From: Marinisporobacter sp.
Lineage (GTDB): Bacteria > Bacillota > Clostridia > Peptostreptococcales > Thermotaleaceae
Direction: 5' to 3'
Assembly (NCBI GenBank): GCA_025210395.1
Contig: JAOARV010000026.1
Span: forward strand, 24,014-88,013
Length of the DNA: 64,000 nt
In this document: one piece after another, positions 18,399-27,347 of the stretch
How positions within the stretch are numbered: position 1 is the stretch's first letter
How the letters are laid out: each line of letters opens with the position of its first letter
Program-made: the position numbers and the translations under genes
Notes under the pieces: generated by a model
Databases searched by the model: none
What the model was told of the DNA's origin: nothing
The model's input: only the letters and a program-made list of their open reading frames with translations

Positions 18399-19535
18399 AT
18401 GGAGGAACTGAAAAAATTATTAGAAAACTATTTTATTGTAAAAGACAAGGACAAAGAGCTTTATTATGGGATAAAAGATCATTATAAAAATTTTAAGACA
18501 TTTATTCGGGACAAGCTAGGATATGAGCTTTTGATGAGAGGAGATTTTATCAAGCTTGAAAAGCGACCGGGAATACCTGAGGGATGGATGGGGATTGATG
18601 AATTTGATCAGATCAGAGAATATATATTTTTCATGCTGCTTTTAATATTTTTGGAGGATAAAAATAAGGAAGAACAATTTTTATTGTCTCATGTAACAGA
18701 ATTTATTGCTGCAAATAGTATAGGTGAAAAGGTAGATTGGACAGATTATCAAACAAGAAGATCCCTTATAAAGGTCATGAAGTTTGCTATTAGTCAAAAT
18801 ATTATCCTTATTAATGATGGAGAAGAAAATGAGTTTACAAAGGATAACTCTACAGAAGTGTTGTATGAGAGTACAGGGCTTTCTAAATATATGGTAAGGA
18901 ATTTTTCTATAGATATTATGAGGTGTAAAAGCTATAAGGATTTAGAAGAAGATCATGGAGAATTTATAGATAAAGAAAGAGGATTTTTGAGAAAAAATAG
19001 AGTGTATAGGAGATTGATGCTTTCTCCTATTGTTTATAATGAGGGTGCAGAAGACGAAGATTATGGTTATATTAAAAACTATAGAAATATTATAGAAGAA
19101 GATTTTAGGAAATATTTAAACTGGTCTTTACATGTCCATCGAAATGGTGCTTTAGCTATTTTACGAGAAGGAGATCGATTCAAAAAATCATTTCCTTCAT
19201 CCCTTGGTATAAGTGATGTAGTACTTCATTTGAATAAAAGTATCTTTGATAGGGTGAAGGATGGAAAGCTCCATAGAAAGACAAATGATGTAATCAATAT
19301 GACTAAGGAAGAATTCAAGGAGATGGTAAAGGATTTAAAAGAAGAAATGGGACAGGGTTGGAGCAAGGAATATAGAGAACGCAGTTTAGAAAGATTAACA
19401 AAGGATCTCTTAGAATATATGAAAAGCTTTTGTATGGTTCATATAGATACAGAAATTCATATATATCCATTAGTGGGAAAAATCATAGGAGATTATCCCT
19501 CTGATTATGCAGGAGGTAAAAAGAATGGAAAATAG
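18399..19535 (+). CDS. jetB: Wadjet anti-plasmid system protein JetB (TIGR02678 family)
   Basis: KITE/MukE-like subunit of the Wadjet SMC complex, 378 residues, the normal size. Winged-helix-like helical segments are visible, and motifs such as NRVYRRLMLSPIVYNEG and YGYIKNYRNIIEEDF suit the family. Translation starts 2 nt after jetA, with AAAGAGGAG inside the jetA end. Its own 3' end overlaps jetC by 11 nt, so the subunits are likely produced in coupled amounts. Assignment rests on position between jetA and jetC and on its overall character, as the family has few catalytic residues. Confidence 0.9.
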   Translation: MEELKKLLENYFIVKDKDKELYYGIKDHYKNFKTFIRDKLGYELLMRGDFIKLEKRPGIPEGWMGIDEFDQIREYIFFMLLLIFLEDKNKEEQFLLSHVTEFIAANSIGEKVDWTDYQTRRSLIKVMKFAISQNIILINDGEENEFTKDNSTEVLYESTGLSKYMVRNFSIDIMRCKSYKDLEEDHGEFIDKERGFLRKNRVYRRLMLSPIVYNEGAEDEDYGYIKNYRNIIEEDFRKYLNWSLHVHRNGALAILREGDRFKKSFPSSLGISDVVLHLNKSIFDRVKDGKLHRKTNDVINMTKEEFKEMVKDLKEEMGQGWSKEYRERSLERLTKDLLEYMKSFCMVHIDTEIHIYPLVGKIIGDYPSDYAGGKKNGK

Positions 19536-22500
19536 ATGGATTGCGAATAAACTAGGACTCGTAAATTTTTGGTATTATGATTTTGAGGAATTTGAGTTAG
19601 CTGATGGAAAGCTTTTATTAAGAGGGAGCAATGGAAGTGGGAAATCTGTAACCATGCAAAGCTTTATACCCCTTTTATTAGATGGAAATAAATCTCCCGA
19701 AAGATTAGATCCCTTTGGAACGAAATCAAGAAAAATGGAAAACTATTTACTAGATGAGGAAACGGATGAAAAAACAGCTTATCTTTATATAGAATTTAAG
19801 AGAAAAGATACAGAAAATTATATGACCATCGGCATGGGGATGAAGGCTGTAAAAAACAGACCCTTAGATTCTTGGTATTTTATTGTAACAGACGGGAGAA
19901 GGATCAATAAAGATCTTTATTTATATAAAGATGCAGGAAGCTTTATACCCCTTACGAAAAAACAGCTTGAAAATGAAATCAACAAAGGTGGCTTTTTCAC
20001 AACAAGACAAGGAAAATATATGGAAAAAGTCAATGAATACCTCTTTGGCTTTGAAGATCGAGAAAGATATGAAGAGCTTATTAATCTATTGATTCAGTTA
20101 AGAAGTCCAAAGCTATCTAAGGATTTTAAACCTACAGAAATCTATAAAATTCTTGAGGAGTCTTTACGGGTATTATCAGAGGATGATTTACGTCCTATGT
20201 CTGAATCTATGGAGAGTATGGATAGCCATCAAAATGCATTAGAGGAAGCACAAAGAGCATTAAAGGCTACGCGAAATATTAAAAAGCATTATGATCGATA
20301 CAATAAATTTTGTTTATATGAAAAAGGCATATCGTTTTATGAAAAGAGTAAGGAGTGCAATAAGCTAAAGAAAGATATAGAAGAGCTTAAAAATAATCAT
20401 GAAAAGAAAGAGCTAGAGCTTTCTAATATGAATCATGATATTGAAAAGTTCCAAGCTATTCTTAAGGATGCAGAAATAAAATATGAGCATTTAAGGGACA
20501 ATGATGCCTTAAGGGTGAAGGAAGATCTAATTAAGCTTGAAAAAGAAATACTAGAGCTAAAGGAAATCATCCAAAAGAAAGAAAAAGAATTAGATAAAAA
20601 GAAGAGCTTAGAGAGGGAAAGAGAAGAAAACCTTAAAAAGATCAAGCATAAACATGAGAATATTGTTTATCAGATGAAGGAAAGTATAGATGAGCTTAAC
20701 GCATTAAGTGAAGAATTTGGATTTGAAGAGGGAACAAGGTTGAATGAGGAAATGAGTGAAGACATTGAAAATTATGATCTGCAATTCATTAAGATTTCCC
20801 TTGATAAATATACTCATAAAATAAAAGAAGCCATCAAAGCATTAAACTTATTTGAAGATAGTCAAAGAGAATATAGTAAAGTACTTGAAGAAAAGGAAAA
20901 GCTTCAAAGAGCTTTTGAAGAAACTAAAGAAGAGCTTAATAAAAGAGAAGAGGTTTTATTAAATACAAAAGAAGAATTAAAGGTAGATTATGTAAAATGG
21001 CATGAAAATAATGAAGTATTAAAGATTACAGAGGAGAATAAAAAACAGCTCTTTTCAGCCATTGACCATATATCAGATACTTTTTTATTGGGAGACTTAA
21101 ACAATAGTGTGAAGAAAGCTTATCAGACAAATAAAAATAGATTCACTTTAGATATAGAAAGAAAAAATGATCAAATAAAAAATGTAAAAACAAATATAGA
21201 AGCTTTAAAAGAAGAAATCAAAGCTTTAAAAGACGCAAAGGAAATAGAACCTCAAAGAAGTGAAGGGGTAATACGAAATAGACAAAAACTAGCTGATCAA
21301 GGAATCCCTTACATCCCCTTATACAAAGGAATTGATTTTAAAGACGATGTTTCAGCAGAAATAAAAAAAGCTATAGAAAGTGCCTTTGTAGATATGGGCA
21401 TGATTGATGCTTTAATTATTGATAAAAAATATAAAGAGAAAGTATTAGCTTTTCAAGAAGGAGAATGGGATAGATATATATTTACAACAGGAAATATCAT
21501 GAAGTATAATCTTACAACTTATTTACAGGTGGACAAGGAAGGCCTTGAGGGTGTAAATTATGAAACAGTAGATGAGCTTTTACAGGGAATCTTTTTAGTG
21601 GAGGATGATTTAGCATTTGTAGATGAAGGTGGAAATTATAAAATAGGAGCTTTAAGGGGAAAGGCATCTGAGGATTATGTTCTTAAATATATTGGAGGAA
21701 GTAGTAGAAAAAAACATAGAGAAAGATTAATAGAGGAAAAAATGCAGGAAATAGAGCTTTTAAATAGAGATATAAAAGAAATAGAAGTAGAAATTCTTCA
21801 TATTGAAAATATTTTAAAAAAGCTTGAAAATGAAATACAATCTGAACCGAAAAGTGAAGATTTAAGAGAAGCTTTAAAGCTGATTGATGAATGTGAAAAG
21901 GAAGTAAAGGACATTCATAATAAACTGATTAAGGAAGAAGAAAACTTCTTTAAAGCAGGAGAAGCATTAAAGAATCATAAAAGAATAGCATGGGAAAAGA
22001 CAGAAGGAATCAATATTTCTAAAACATTAAAGGATTTTCAAGAAGCAAAGGAAGTAGCAGATGAATATTACAATGATTTATCTGAACTAAGAGTGGTTCA
22101 AAATAATTTAAGAAATATTACCTCACAGATAAAAATATTAGAAGAGGGGCTAGACGAGTTAAGGGATGTGATTGACCAATTATATTATGAAATCACTTAT
22201 TCAAAGAAAAAGCAGGATGAAAAAAATGAGGCAGTAATATCCCTAAAAGACGTTTTAAAAACATCTGATATAAAAGAGATTGAAGAGGAATTAGAGCAAT
22301 GTATTAAAATTAAGGATGAATATCCAAAAATGATTAATGAAGGGACGAAGAAAAAAGGAAAGCTAGAGGAACATTTAGAAAATTTAAAAACAAATATAAA
22401 CATTTACATTGAAGGATTAGAAAAAGAGAGAAAAATCCTTTCTATAAGAGAAGAGCTTTTCTTAGAAGAATATGCATTAGGGTATATAGTAGAAAAAGAA

Positions 22501-23577
22501 GAAGGAGACTCAATTAAAATATTAAAAAAAATCTTACCACTTGTTACTCTACGAGAGGAAAAAGGAAGAGAATTTTATTTGAGTGCCTTGATAGAAAATT
22601 TGAGTAAAAATGGAGCAGATCTAAGAGATTTTGCATTAAAGCAAATCACTATTTTTGATAGATATCATATAGAGGAGGATAAAAAAGAGCTTTATAAGGG
22701 CTGTGAAAGAATAGATATCAAATGTAGAGCACAAGGAAGAGAGCTTTCCTTTTATGAATTGTCTTCAAATATTGAAAAGGATATAGAAGAGATCAAGCTA
22801 CTTATTAGTAATGAAGAAAGAAGAATTTTTGAGGAGATTTTATTAAATACCATTAGTACAAAAATTAGAAGTAAAATCTATTTATCTAAGACATGGGTAG
22901 ATCGAATCAATACATTAATGGAATCTATGAATACATCTAGTAGTCTTGCTTTGAGCTTAAGATGGGTGCCTAAAAAAGCAGAAAGTGAAGGGCAACTTGA
23001 TATTAAACAGCTTTTAGAAATTCTGAATAGAGGAAATATTGCTAGTGAAGAGGATATGAAAAGATTAGCCAATCATTTTGGAGACAAGGTAAAGGAAGGA
23101 ATTCGTAAATATGAAGGAACAGGAGAAATTAGAAATTATCATACTATTATCAAGGAAGTATTAGATTATCGAAAGTGGTATGAATTTAAGCTATATTTCA
23201 CTAAAAAGGGAGAGCGAAAAAAGGAGCTTACCAACAATGCATTTTTTCAATTTTCAGGAGGAGAAAAGGCCATGTCTATGTATATTCCTCTATTTTCAGC
23301 AGTTTATGCAAGGTATGACAATGCAAGGAAGGATTGTCCTCATGTGATTTCTATGGATGAAGCCTTTGCAGGAGTAGATGAGAATAATATAAGGGATATG
23401 TTTAGACTACTTAAAGACCTTGATTTAGATTATGTAATCAATTCTCAGATTCTTTGGGGGGATTATGATACGGTAGAGAATCTTTCTATATGTGAATTGA
23501 TTAGAGAAGAAAATGATGATGTAGTGAGTGTTGTTAGGTATCATTGGAATGGTATAGAGAAAAAATGCTTGGTATAG
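19525..23577 (+). CDS. jetC: Wadjet anti-plasmid system SMC-like ATPase JetC (TIGR02680 family)
   Basis: MukB-like SMC ATPase of 1350 residues that drives DNA loop extrusion in Wadjet. The true start is the ATG at 19525, 8 nt after AGGAGG; an in-frame ATG at 19507 precedes that site. Walker A is GSNGSGKS (34-41). Long heptad-rich coiled coils flank a central hinge-like globular region around residues 590-720. The ABC signature FSGGEKAMSM is at about 1242 and Walker B with catalytic Glu is VISMDEAFAG at about 1272. All ATPase motifs are intact, so the complex should be active. Confidence 0.95.
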   Translation: MENRWIANKLGLVNFWYYDFEEFELADGKLLLRGSNGSGKSVTMQSFIPLLLDGNKSPERLDPFGTKSRKMENYLLDEETDEKTAYLYIEFKRKDTENYMTIGMGMKAVKNRPLDSWYFIVTDGRRINKDLYLYKDAGSFIPLTKKQLENEINKGGFFTTRQGKYMEKVNEYLFGFEDRERYEELINLLIQLRSPKLSKDFKPTEIYKILEESLRVLSEDDLRPMSESMESMDSHQNALEEAQRALKATRNIKKHYDRYNKFCLYEKGISFYEKSKECNKLKKDIEELKNNHEKKELELSNMNHDIEKFQAILKDAEIKYEHLRDNDALRVKEDLIKLEKEILELKEIIQKKEKELDKKKSLEREREENLKKIKHKHENIVYQMKESIDELNALSEEFGFEEGTRLNEEMSEDIENYDLQFIKISLDKYTHKIKEAIKALNLFEDSQREYSKVLEEKEKLQRAFEETKEELNKREEVLLNTKEELKVDYVKWHENNEVLKITEENKKQLFSAIDHISDTFLLGDLNNSVKKAYQTNKNRFTLDIERKNDQIKNVKTNIEALKEEIKALKDAKEIEPQRSEGVIRNRQKLADQGIPYIPLYKGIDFKDDVSAEIKKAIESAFVDMGMIDALIIDKKYKEKVLAFQEGEWDRYIFTTGNIMKYNLTTYLQVDKEGLEGVNYETVDELLQGIFLVEDDLAFVDEGGNYKIGALRGKASEDYVLKYIGGSSRKKHRERLIEEKMQEIELLNRDIKEIEVEILHIENILKKLENEIQSEPKSEDLREALKLIDECEKEVKDIHNKLIKEEENFFKAGEALKNHKRIAWEKTEGINISKTLKDFQEAKEVADEYYNDLSELRVVQNNLRNITSQIKILEEGLDELRDVIDQLYYEITYSKKKQDEKNEAVISLKDVLKTSDIKEIEEELEQCIKIKDEYPKMINEGTKKKGKLEEHLENLKTNINIYIEGLEKERKILSIREELFLEEYALGYIVEKEEGDSIKILKKILPLVTLREEKGREFYLSALIENLSKNGADLRDFALKQITIFDRYHIEEDKKELYKGCERIDIKCRAQGRELSFYELSSNIEKDIEEIKLLISNEERRIFEEILLNTISTKIRSKIYLSKTWVDRINTLMESMNTSSSLALSLRWVPKKAESEGQLDIKQLLEILNRGNIASEEDMKRLANHFGDKVKEGIRKYEGTGEIRNYHTIIKEVLDYRKWYEFKLYFTKKGERKKELTNNAFFQFSGGEKAMSMYIPLFSAVYARYDNARKDCPHVISMDEAFAGVDENNIRDMFRLLKDLDLDYVINSQILWGDYDTVENLSICELIREENDDVVSVVRYHWNGIEKKCLV

Positions 23578-23586
23578 GGGGCTAGT

Positions 23587-24867
23587 ATGGAGGGTCAGAT
23601 AAAAAGTGCTATTGCCTTTTTAAAAGAGGGCAAGGGATACAAAAGAATATTAAAAGAGATTTTAGAGAAATATAAAAAAATCGGAAAGTTATCAGGAATG
23701 ATTTTATTAGAGGATCTATCTCAAGAAGAAGGAATGATTCTAGGAGCAATTGATCACAAATTTTATACAGAAAAACGGGCTAAATTTTCAGTCAAAAAAT
23801 TTATTGATCATTTTAGTAGAGGAAAATTTGAAGGAATTGATTTTTTAGAAGTACTAAAGGGTTATTTTCAAGAGCAGTTATTGACTCATAAGGAAGTAAA
23901 AGAGAGAAAGGAAAGGAAAAAAGAAATTTATTTTTCCAGTATTTTAAAAGAGTTTGAGAATACAAAGGAAGCTTTGTGGTTAGAAGCTACGATCAATGAA
24001 AAAAAGTATGGTTATCATACCATGATTAAAAAATATGAAGAAAGCCCTAAGTGTTTAAAAGCTATACTGATCCACATAAAAAATGCTATGAATAGCTTAA
24101 GCTTTTCAAAGGAACGCTTAATGCCCTTAGCGCTTTTTTCTTCACAGATTACAAAGGATGCTCATTATTTTGATATCAATAAAATAGAAGGGAAATTATT
24201 GATTCATGCCATTTGTTATATAATCCATGAAAGATATCCATCTAATGCAGAAAAAATAAATGAAATATTATATAAATCAGGAATTGTTAGAGATGAGCTT
24301 TCTAATAGTACCATCACCTTTGGGCTTATGGGTTATAATGATAACAAAGAGCATATAGGGTTAAAAAGTTTTTTAGAAATGAAAGAACCCTTGCAGCTTT
24401 CTATAAAAAACTTAAGTAAAATCAATAAAATCTATGCAAAAAACCATAATGCATTTGTTTTTGAAAATCCAACTGTTTTTGAAAGAGTGATGGAAAAGAC
24501 ATTAGATGTTTGTCCAACCCTCATTTGCACAAGTGGACAAGTGAATATATCCTCTCTTATTATTTTAGATAAGCTTGTAGAGGGAGGAGCGAAGATTTAT
24601 TACTCAGGAGATTTCGACCCTGAGGGACTACAGATAGCAGATAAATTAAAAAAGCGATATAAAGAAAAGCTAGTTTTTTGGAGGTTTTCTATTGAAGATT
24701 ATGTAGAAATTAAAGGAGACGTATCCATAAAGGAACGAGAGAAAAAGCTAAGAAATATTCAAAGTGAGGAGCTATTTCTCCTTAGGGATAAGCTGTTAAA
24801 GGAAGGAAAGGCAGGATATCAGGAATTGTTGATTGATTGTTATGTGAGGGATATTAGAAAAGGGTGA
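23587..24867 (+). CDS. jetD: Wadjet anti-plasmid system nuclease JetD (TIGR02679 family, DUF2399)
   Basis: Toprim-containing nuclease that cleaves the plasmid once the JetABC motor stalls. The C-terminal Toprim fold is visible: the catalytic Glu in FENPTVFERV (about 292), then ICTSGQVNISSLIILDKL, then the DxD metal site in YYSGDFDPEGLQIADKL (about 340-347). The N-terminal part is helical with winged-helix character. Length 426 is typical. It starts 9 nt after jetC and ends 4 nt before a Nudix gene. Key residues are intact. Confidence 0.93.
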   Translation: MEGQIKSAIAFLKEGKGYKRILKEILEKYKKIGKLSGMILLEDLSQEEGMILGAIDHKFYTEKRAKFSVKKFIDHFSRGKFEGIDFLEVLKGYFQEQLLTHKEVKERKERKKEIYFSSILKEFENTKEALWLEATINEKKYGYHTMIKKYEESPKCLKAILIHIKNAMNSLSFSKERLMPLALFSSQITKDAHYFDINKIEGKLLIHAICYIIHERYPSNAEKINEILYKSGIVRDELSNSTITFGLMGYNDNKEHIGLKSFLEMKEPLQLSIKNLSKINKIYAKNHNAFVFENPTVFERVMEKTLDVCPTLICTSGQVNISSLIILDKLVEGGAKIYYSGDFDPEGLQIADKLKKRYKEKLVFWRFSIEDYVEIKGDVSIKEREKKLRNIQSEELFLLRDKLLKEGKAGYQELLIDCYVRDIRKG

Positions 24868-24871
24868 AAAA

Positions 24872-25255
24872 ATGATCAATGTAGTTGCAGGAATTCTCAT
24901 TAATGAAAACAATGAAATATTGATTGCAAAGCGTAAAAAAGGTAAGCATTTAGGTGGATATTGGGAGTTCCCAGGAGGAAAGATAGAAGCTGGGGAAACA
25001 CCAGAGGAAAGCTTGATAAGAGAGCTAAAAGAAGAGATGGATATTACTATTAAGGTTAAGGATTATTTTGGAGAAAATATTTATAAATATGAAAGAGGAA
25101 CAATAAAGTTGATAGCCTATCTTTGTGAAATGATTGAAGGAAAGATTATATTAGCAGATCATTCAGAATATAAATGGGTAAAAAAAGAAAATTTAAACCA
25201 ATATAAAATGGCACCAGCAGATATTTATTTTGTGAGATGTTTATGGGAAAATTAG
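24872..25255 (+). CDS. MutT-type Nudix hydrolase
   Basis: Small hydrolase of 127 residues of the 8-oxo-dGTP diphosphatase type. The Nudix box GX5EX7REUXEE is complete (GKIEAGETPEESLIRELKEE, residues 36-55), followed by MDI where the consensus usually has a Gly, a common variation. The upstream GGYWEFPGG matches MutT proteins. It starts only 4 nt after jetD and is probably co-transcribed with the Wadjet operon. It may be a sanitation enzyme picked up by the operon or an accessory; no Wadjet role is known to me for Nudix enzymes. Confidence 0.9.
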   Translation: MINVVAGILINENNEILIAKRKKGKHLGGYWEFPGGKIEAGETPEESLIRELKEEMDITIKVKDYFGENIYKYERGTIKLIAYLCEMIEGKIILADHSEYKWVKKENLNQYKMAPADIYFVRCLWEN

Positions 25256-25402
25256 GGAAAAGTACTGTAGATTTAACATGTATAGTGATTTTTTTATACG
25301 CTACATGGATATATGGAATAAAGGTACTTGTTCTTACCTAGAGAGGTTTTGTGGAGGAAGGATAAGGGTTATAGAAGATTTAAAAAATCAAATTATATAC
25401 GT

Positions 25403-25528
25403 ATAGATAAACCACTTGAAAATGAAAAATAAAAAGAATGTTCATACCAGATAACTTTTGAAAAAACTATCAAAGGTATTCTCTTATCTTTCTATTTTCA
25501 TTATTAAGTTTTGAGGTAGTTTATCTAT
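25403..25528. repeat. 126-bp imperfect palindrome (MITE-like or structured leader)
   Basis: The ends are matching inverted repeats: ATAGATAAACCAC at 25403 and the reverse complement of GTAGTTTATCTAT at 25516-25528. Interior arms continue with gaps (AATGAAAAATA against TATTTTCATT, then ATACC against GGTAT) up to a small inner stem. The whole element can fold into one long hairpin. It lies just before tadA. I see no target-site duplication, so mobile origin is not shown. Confidence 0.55.
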
Positions 25529-25543
25529 AAGAAGAGGATAAAT

Positions 25544-25996
25544 ATGAACGAAATATATATGAAAGAGGCTCTATTGGAAGCAAAAAAAGCAATGGAGATA
25601 GAAGAAGTACCTATTGGTGCAGTGATTGTAAAAAACGGAAAAATCATAGCAAGGGCGCATAATTTAAGAGAAACTAGCAAAGATCCAACAAGTCATGCTG
25701 AGATTTTAGCTATTCGTAAAGCTTCTGAAGCTGTAGGAGGATGGCGTCTAACTGGGTGTGATCTTTATGTGACGGTTGAACCTTGTCCTATGTGTGCAGG
25801 AGCTATTATGTTATCTAGAATGGATAGGCTCATTATAGGGACAATGGACCCTAAAGGTGGAGCAGTAGGGTCTATTCTTAATATCGTTGAGGATGAACGG
25901 TTTAATCATCAGACAGAGGTTATAAGAGGTGTCTTAAAAGAGGAATGTGCTGGTATGATGAAAGAATTTTTTAGATATTTAAGAAGAAAAAAATAA
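25544..25996 (+). CDS. tadA: tRNA-specific adenosine deaminase TadA
   Basis: Zinc deaminase of 150 residues converting A34 to inosine in the tRNA-Arg(ACG) anticodon. The catalytic HAE motif is at H51/E53 (HAEILAIRKA) and the second zinc motif PCPMC has C81 and C84. GAVIVKNGKIIARAHN and the C-terminal EECAGMMKEFFRYLRRKK are also typical of TadA rather than cytidine or guanine deaminases. AGAGGA precedes the ATG. It is monocistronic, flanked by the palindromic element upstream and a terminator downstream. Confidence 0.95.
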   Translation: MNEIYMKEALLEAKKAMEIEEVPIGAVIVKNGKIIARAHNLRETSKDPTSHAEILAIRKASEAVGGWRLTGCDLYVTVEPCPMCAGAIMLSRMDRLIIGTMDPKGGAVGSILNIVEDERFNHQTEVIRGVLKEECAGMMKEFFRYLRRKK

Positions 25997-26007
25997 AAGA
26001 TTTAATG

Positions 26008-26049
26008 AATGACTTTGGCGAACTGCTAAAGTCATTTTTATTTTTTTAG
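26008..26049 (+). terminator. tadA terminator
   Basis: AATGACTTT pairs with AAAGTCATT with an inner GC/GC pair, followed by TTTATTTTTTT. Confidence 0.87.
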
Positions 26050-26181
26050 CATACTACTGAACAATCTTTCTATTTTATGATAAAAAAACAATTAAAATGT
26101 AGGAAGAAAGATTTTTATAATATTTACATAAATTTAACAGTATAGTAAAATTAAAGTAAAAATACAATTGGGGATGGTTAC

Positions 26182-27282
26182 ATGAGATATTTTGGACCCA
26201 CACAAAGAGAGATATGGGAAAAAGTGAGTAAAGAAATAGATGGAGAATTTGTTGTTATAGAAGGATTACTTAAAACTTATGAAATCAGGAAAAAATTTAA
26301 AGATTGGGAAATTGTATTAGATGTATGTTCATCAGGAGAAAGATATGCTCCAACCTGTACAAGAGTATATGCAACCTTTTATAATAAGCATGGACTAAGA
26401 TTTAAAATCTTTGATGAATATTTTCAAAATTATTTTCAAAGCTATTTTGATATGCAGGATATAAAAATTGATCAAAGTGGTTTTAGTAGGGAATTTATCA
26501 TAAGAAGCAATAGTCAAACGGCTATGAAGATATTTTTTGAAAATGAGATCATAAGGGATCTTATGAACATGAAGGAAGATATATTATTCGAAATCAGAGG
26601 AACTGATTATTATGAAGTAAAGCCTGATGAAAATGCAAATATTGAAATCAGAACATGTGGAGTCATAAAAGATACAGAGTTTTTAAAGAATATGTTTGAA
26701 CTCATTGCCACATGTCTTTTAGAAATCAAAAAAATAAATGAAGCATATGAAAAGCTAGATACAAATGATTTTTCTAAATTTGATGTAATGAAAAGCAGCA
26801 TAAAAAATGTGTTAGTTGAAAATATTTCCTATGATCAAATAAAAGAAACCCTTAGTAGTAAAATAAAAGAATTTAAAAATAGAGTAAAAGAGGAAAAAAT
26901 GAATATAGAAACCGTAACTGAGCCTGATGATCGAGAAAAGATTAAGGAAGAAAAATTTATTGAAGAAAAAATAAAGAAAGAATTACGTGTTGAGGAAGAA
27001 AAGGTAGATGATGAAATACTTGTAAAAAATAAAAATATAGAAAAAAAAGAAGCAACGCAAGAAGAAAAAAATGGTATAAAAATAGAAATGTCTCATGATG
27101 AAAAAGAGGATAACTTTCAAGGTATAAATGAATCTTTGAAAAAATCAACAGAGGAGAAAAATGATTTTAGTGAATATATGAATTCTTCAAGTGATATAAG
27201 TGATTTGAGCGAATATTTAAAAACCCTTAGTGTTTTTAATATAGATTCAGATCAAACAGAGAGTGAAGAAGATAAAAAATGA
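26182..27282 (+). CDS. hypothetical protein with acidic low-complexity tail
   Basis: I do not recognise this 366-residue protein. The N-terminal 200 residues look like a globular alpha/beta domain (MRYFGPTQREIWEKVSKEID at the start, then VVIEGLL, FKDWEIVLDV and a later EFIIRSNSQTAMKIFF). From about residue 225 it becomes a Lys/Glu-rich, probably coiled-coil or disordered tail ending SSDISDLSEYLKTLS and DSDQTESEEDKK. No signal peptide or membrane helix is seen. It stands alone between the tadA terminator and a convergent terminator, so the context gives no function. Confidence 0.7.
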   Translation: MRYFGPTQREIWEKVSKEIDGEFVVIEGLLKTYEIRKKFKDWEIVLDVCSSGERYAPTCTRVYATFYNKHGLRFKIFDEYFQNYFQSYFDMQDIKIDQSGFSREFIIRSNSQTAMKIFFENEIIRDLMNMKEDILFEIRGTDYYEVKPDENANIEIRTCGVIKDTEFLKNMFELIATCLLEIKKINEAYEKLDTNDFSKFDVMKSSIKNVLVENISYDQIKETLSSKIKEFKNRVKEEKMNIETVTEPDDREKIKEEKFIEEKIKKELRVEEEKVDDEILVKNKNIEKKEATQEEKNGIKIEMSHDEKEDNFQGINESLKKSTEEKNDFSEYMNSSSDISDLSEYLKTLSVFNIDSDQTESEEDKK

Positions 27283-27313
27283 TGTTTAAGAGTAAAAGAA
27301 GTGTTTTTGCTGT

Positions 27314-27347
27314 TAAAAAGTGGATAGAAAATTCTATCCATTTTTTA
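27314..27347. terminator. bidirectional terminator between convergent genes
   Basis: TGGATAGAA pairs with TTCTATCCA around AAT, with AAAAA before and TTTTTT after. It overlaps the last codons of the minus-strand kinase and serves both convergent genes. Confidence 0.8.

Noticed and set aside
16909..25528. Defence island as a recently integrated mobile element
   Set aside because: No integrase, transposase, tRNA target or flanking direct repeats are visible, and base composition looks like the neighbours.
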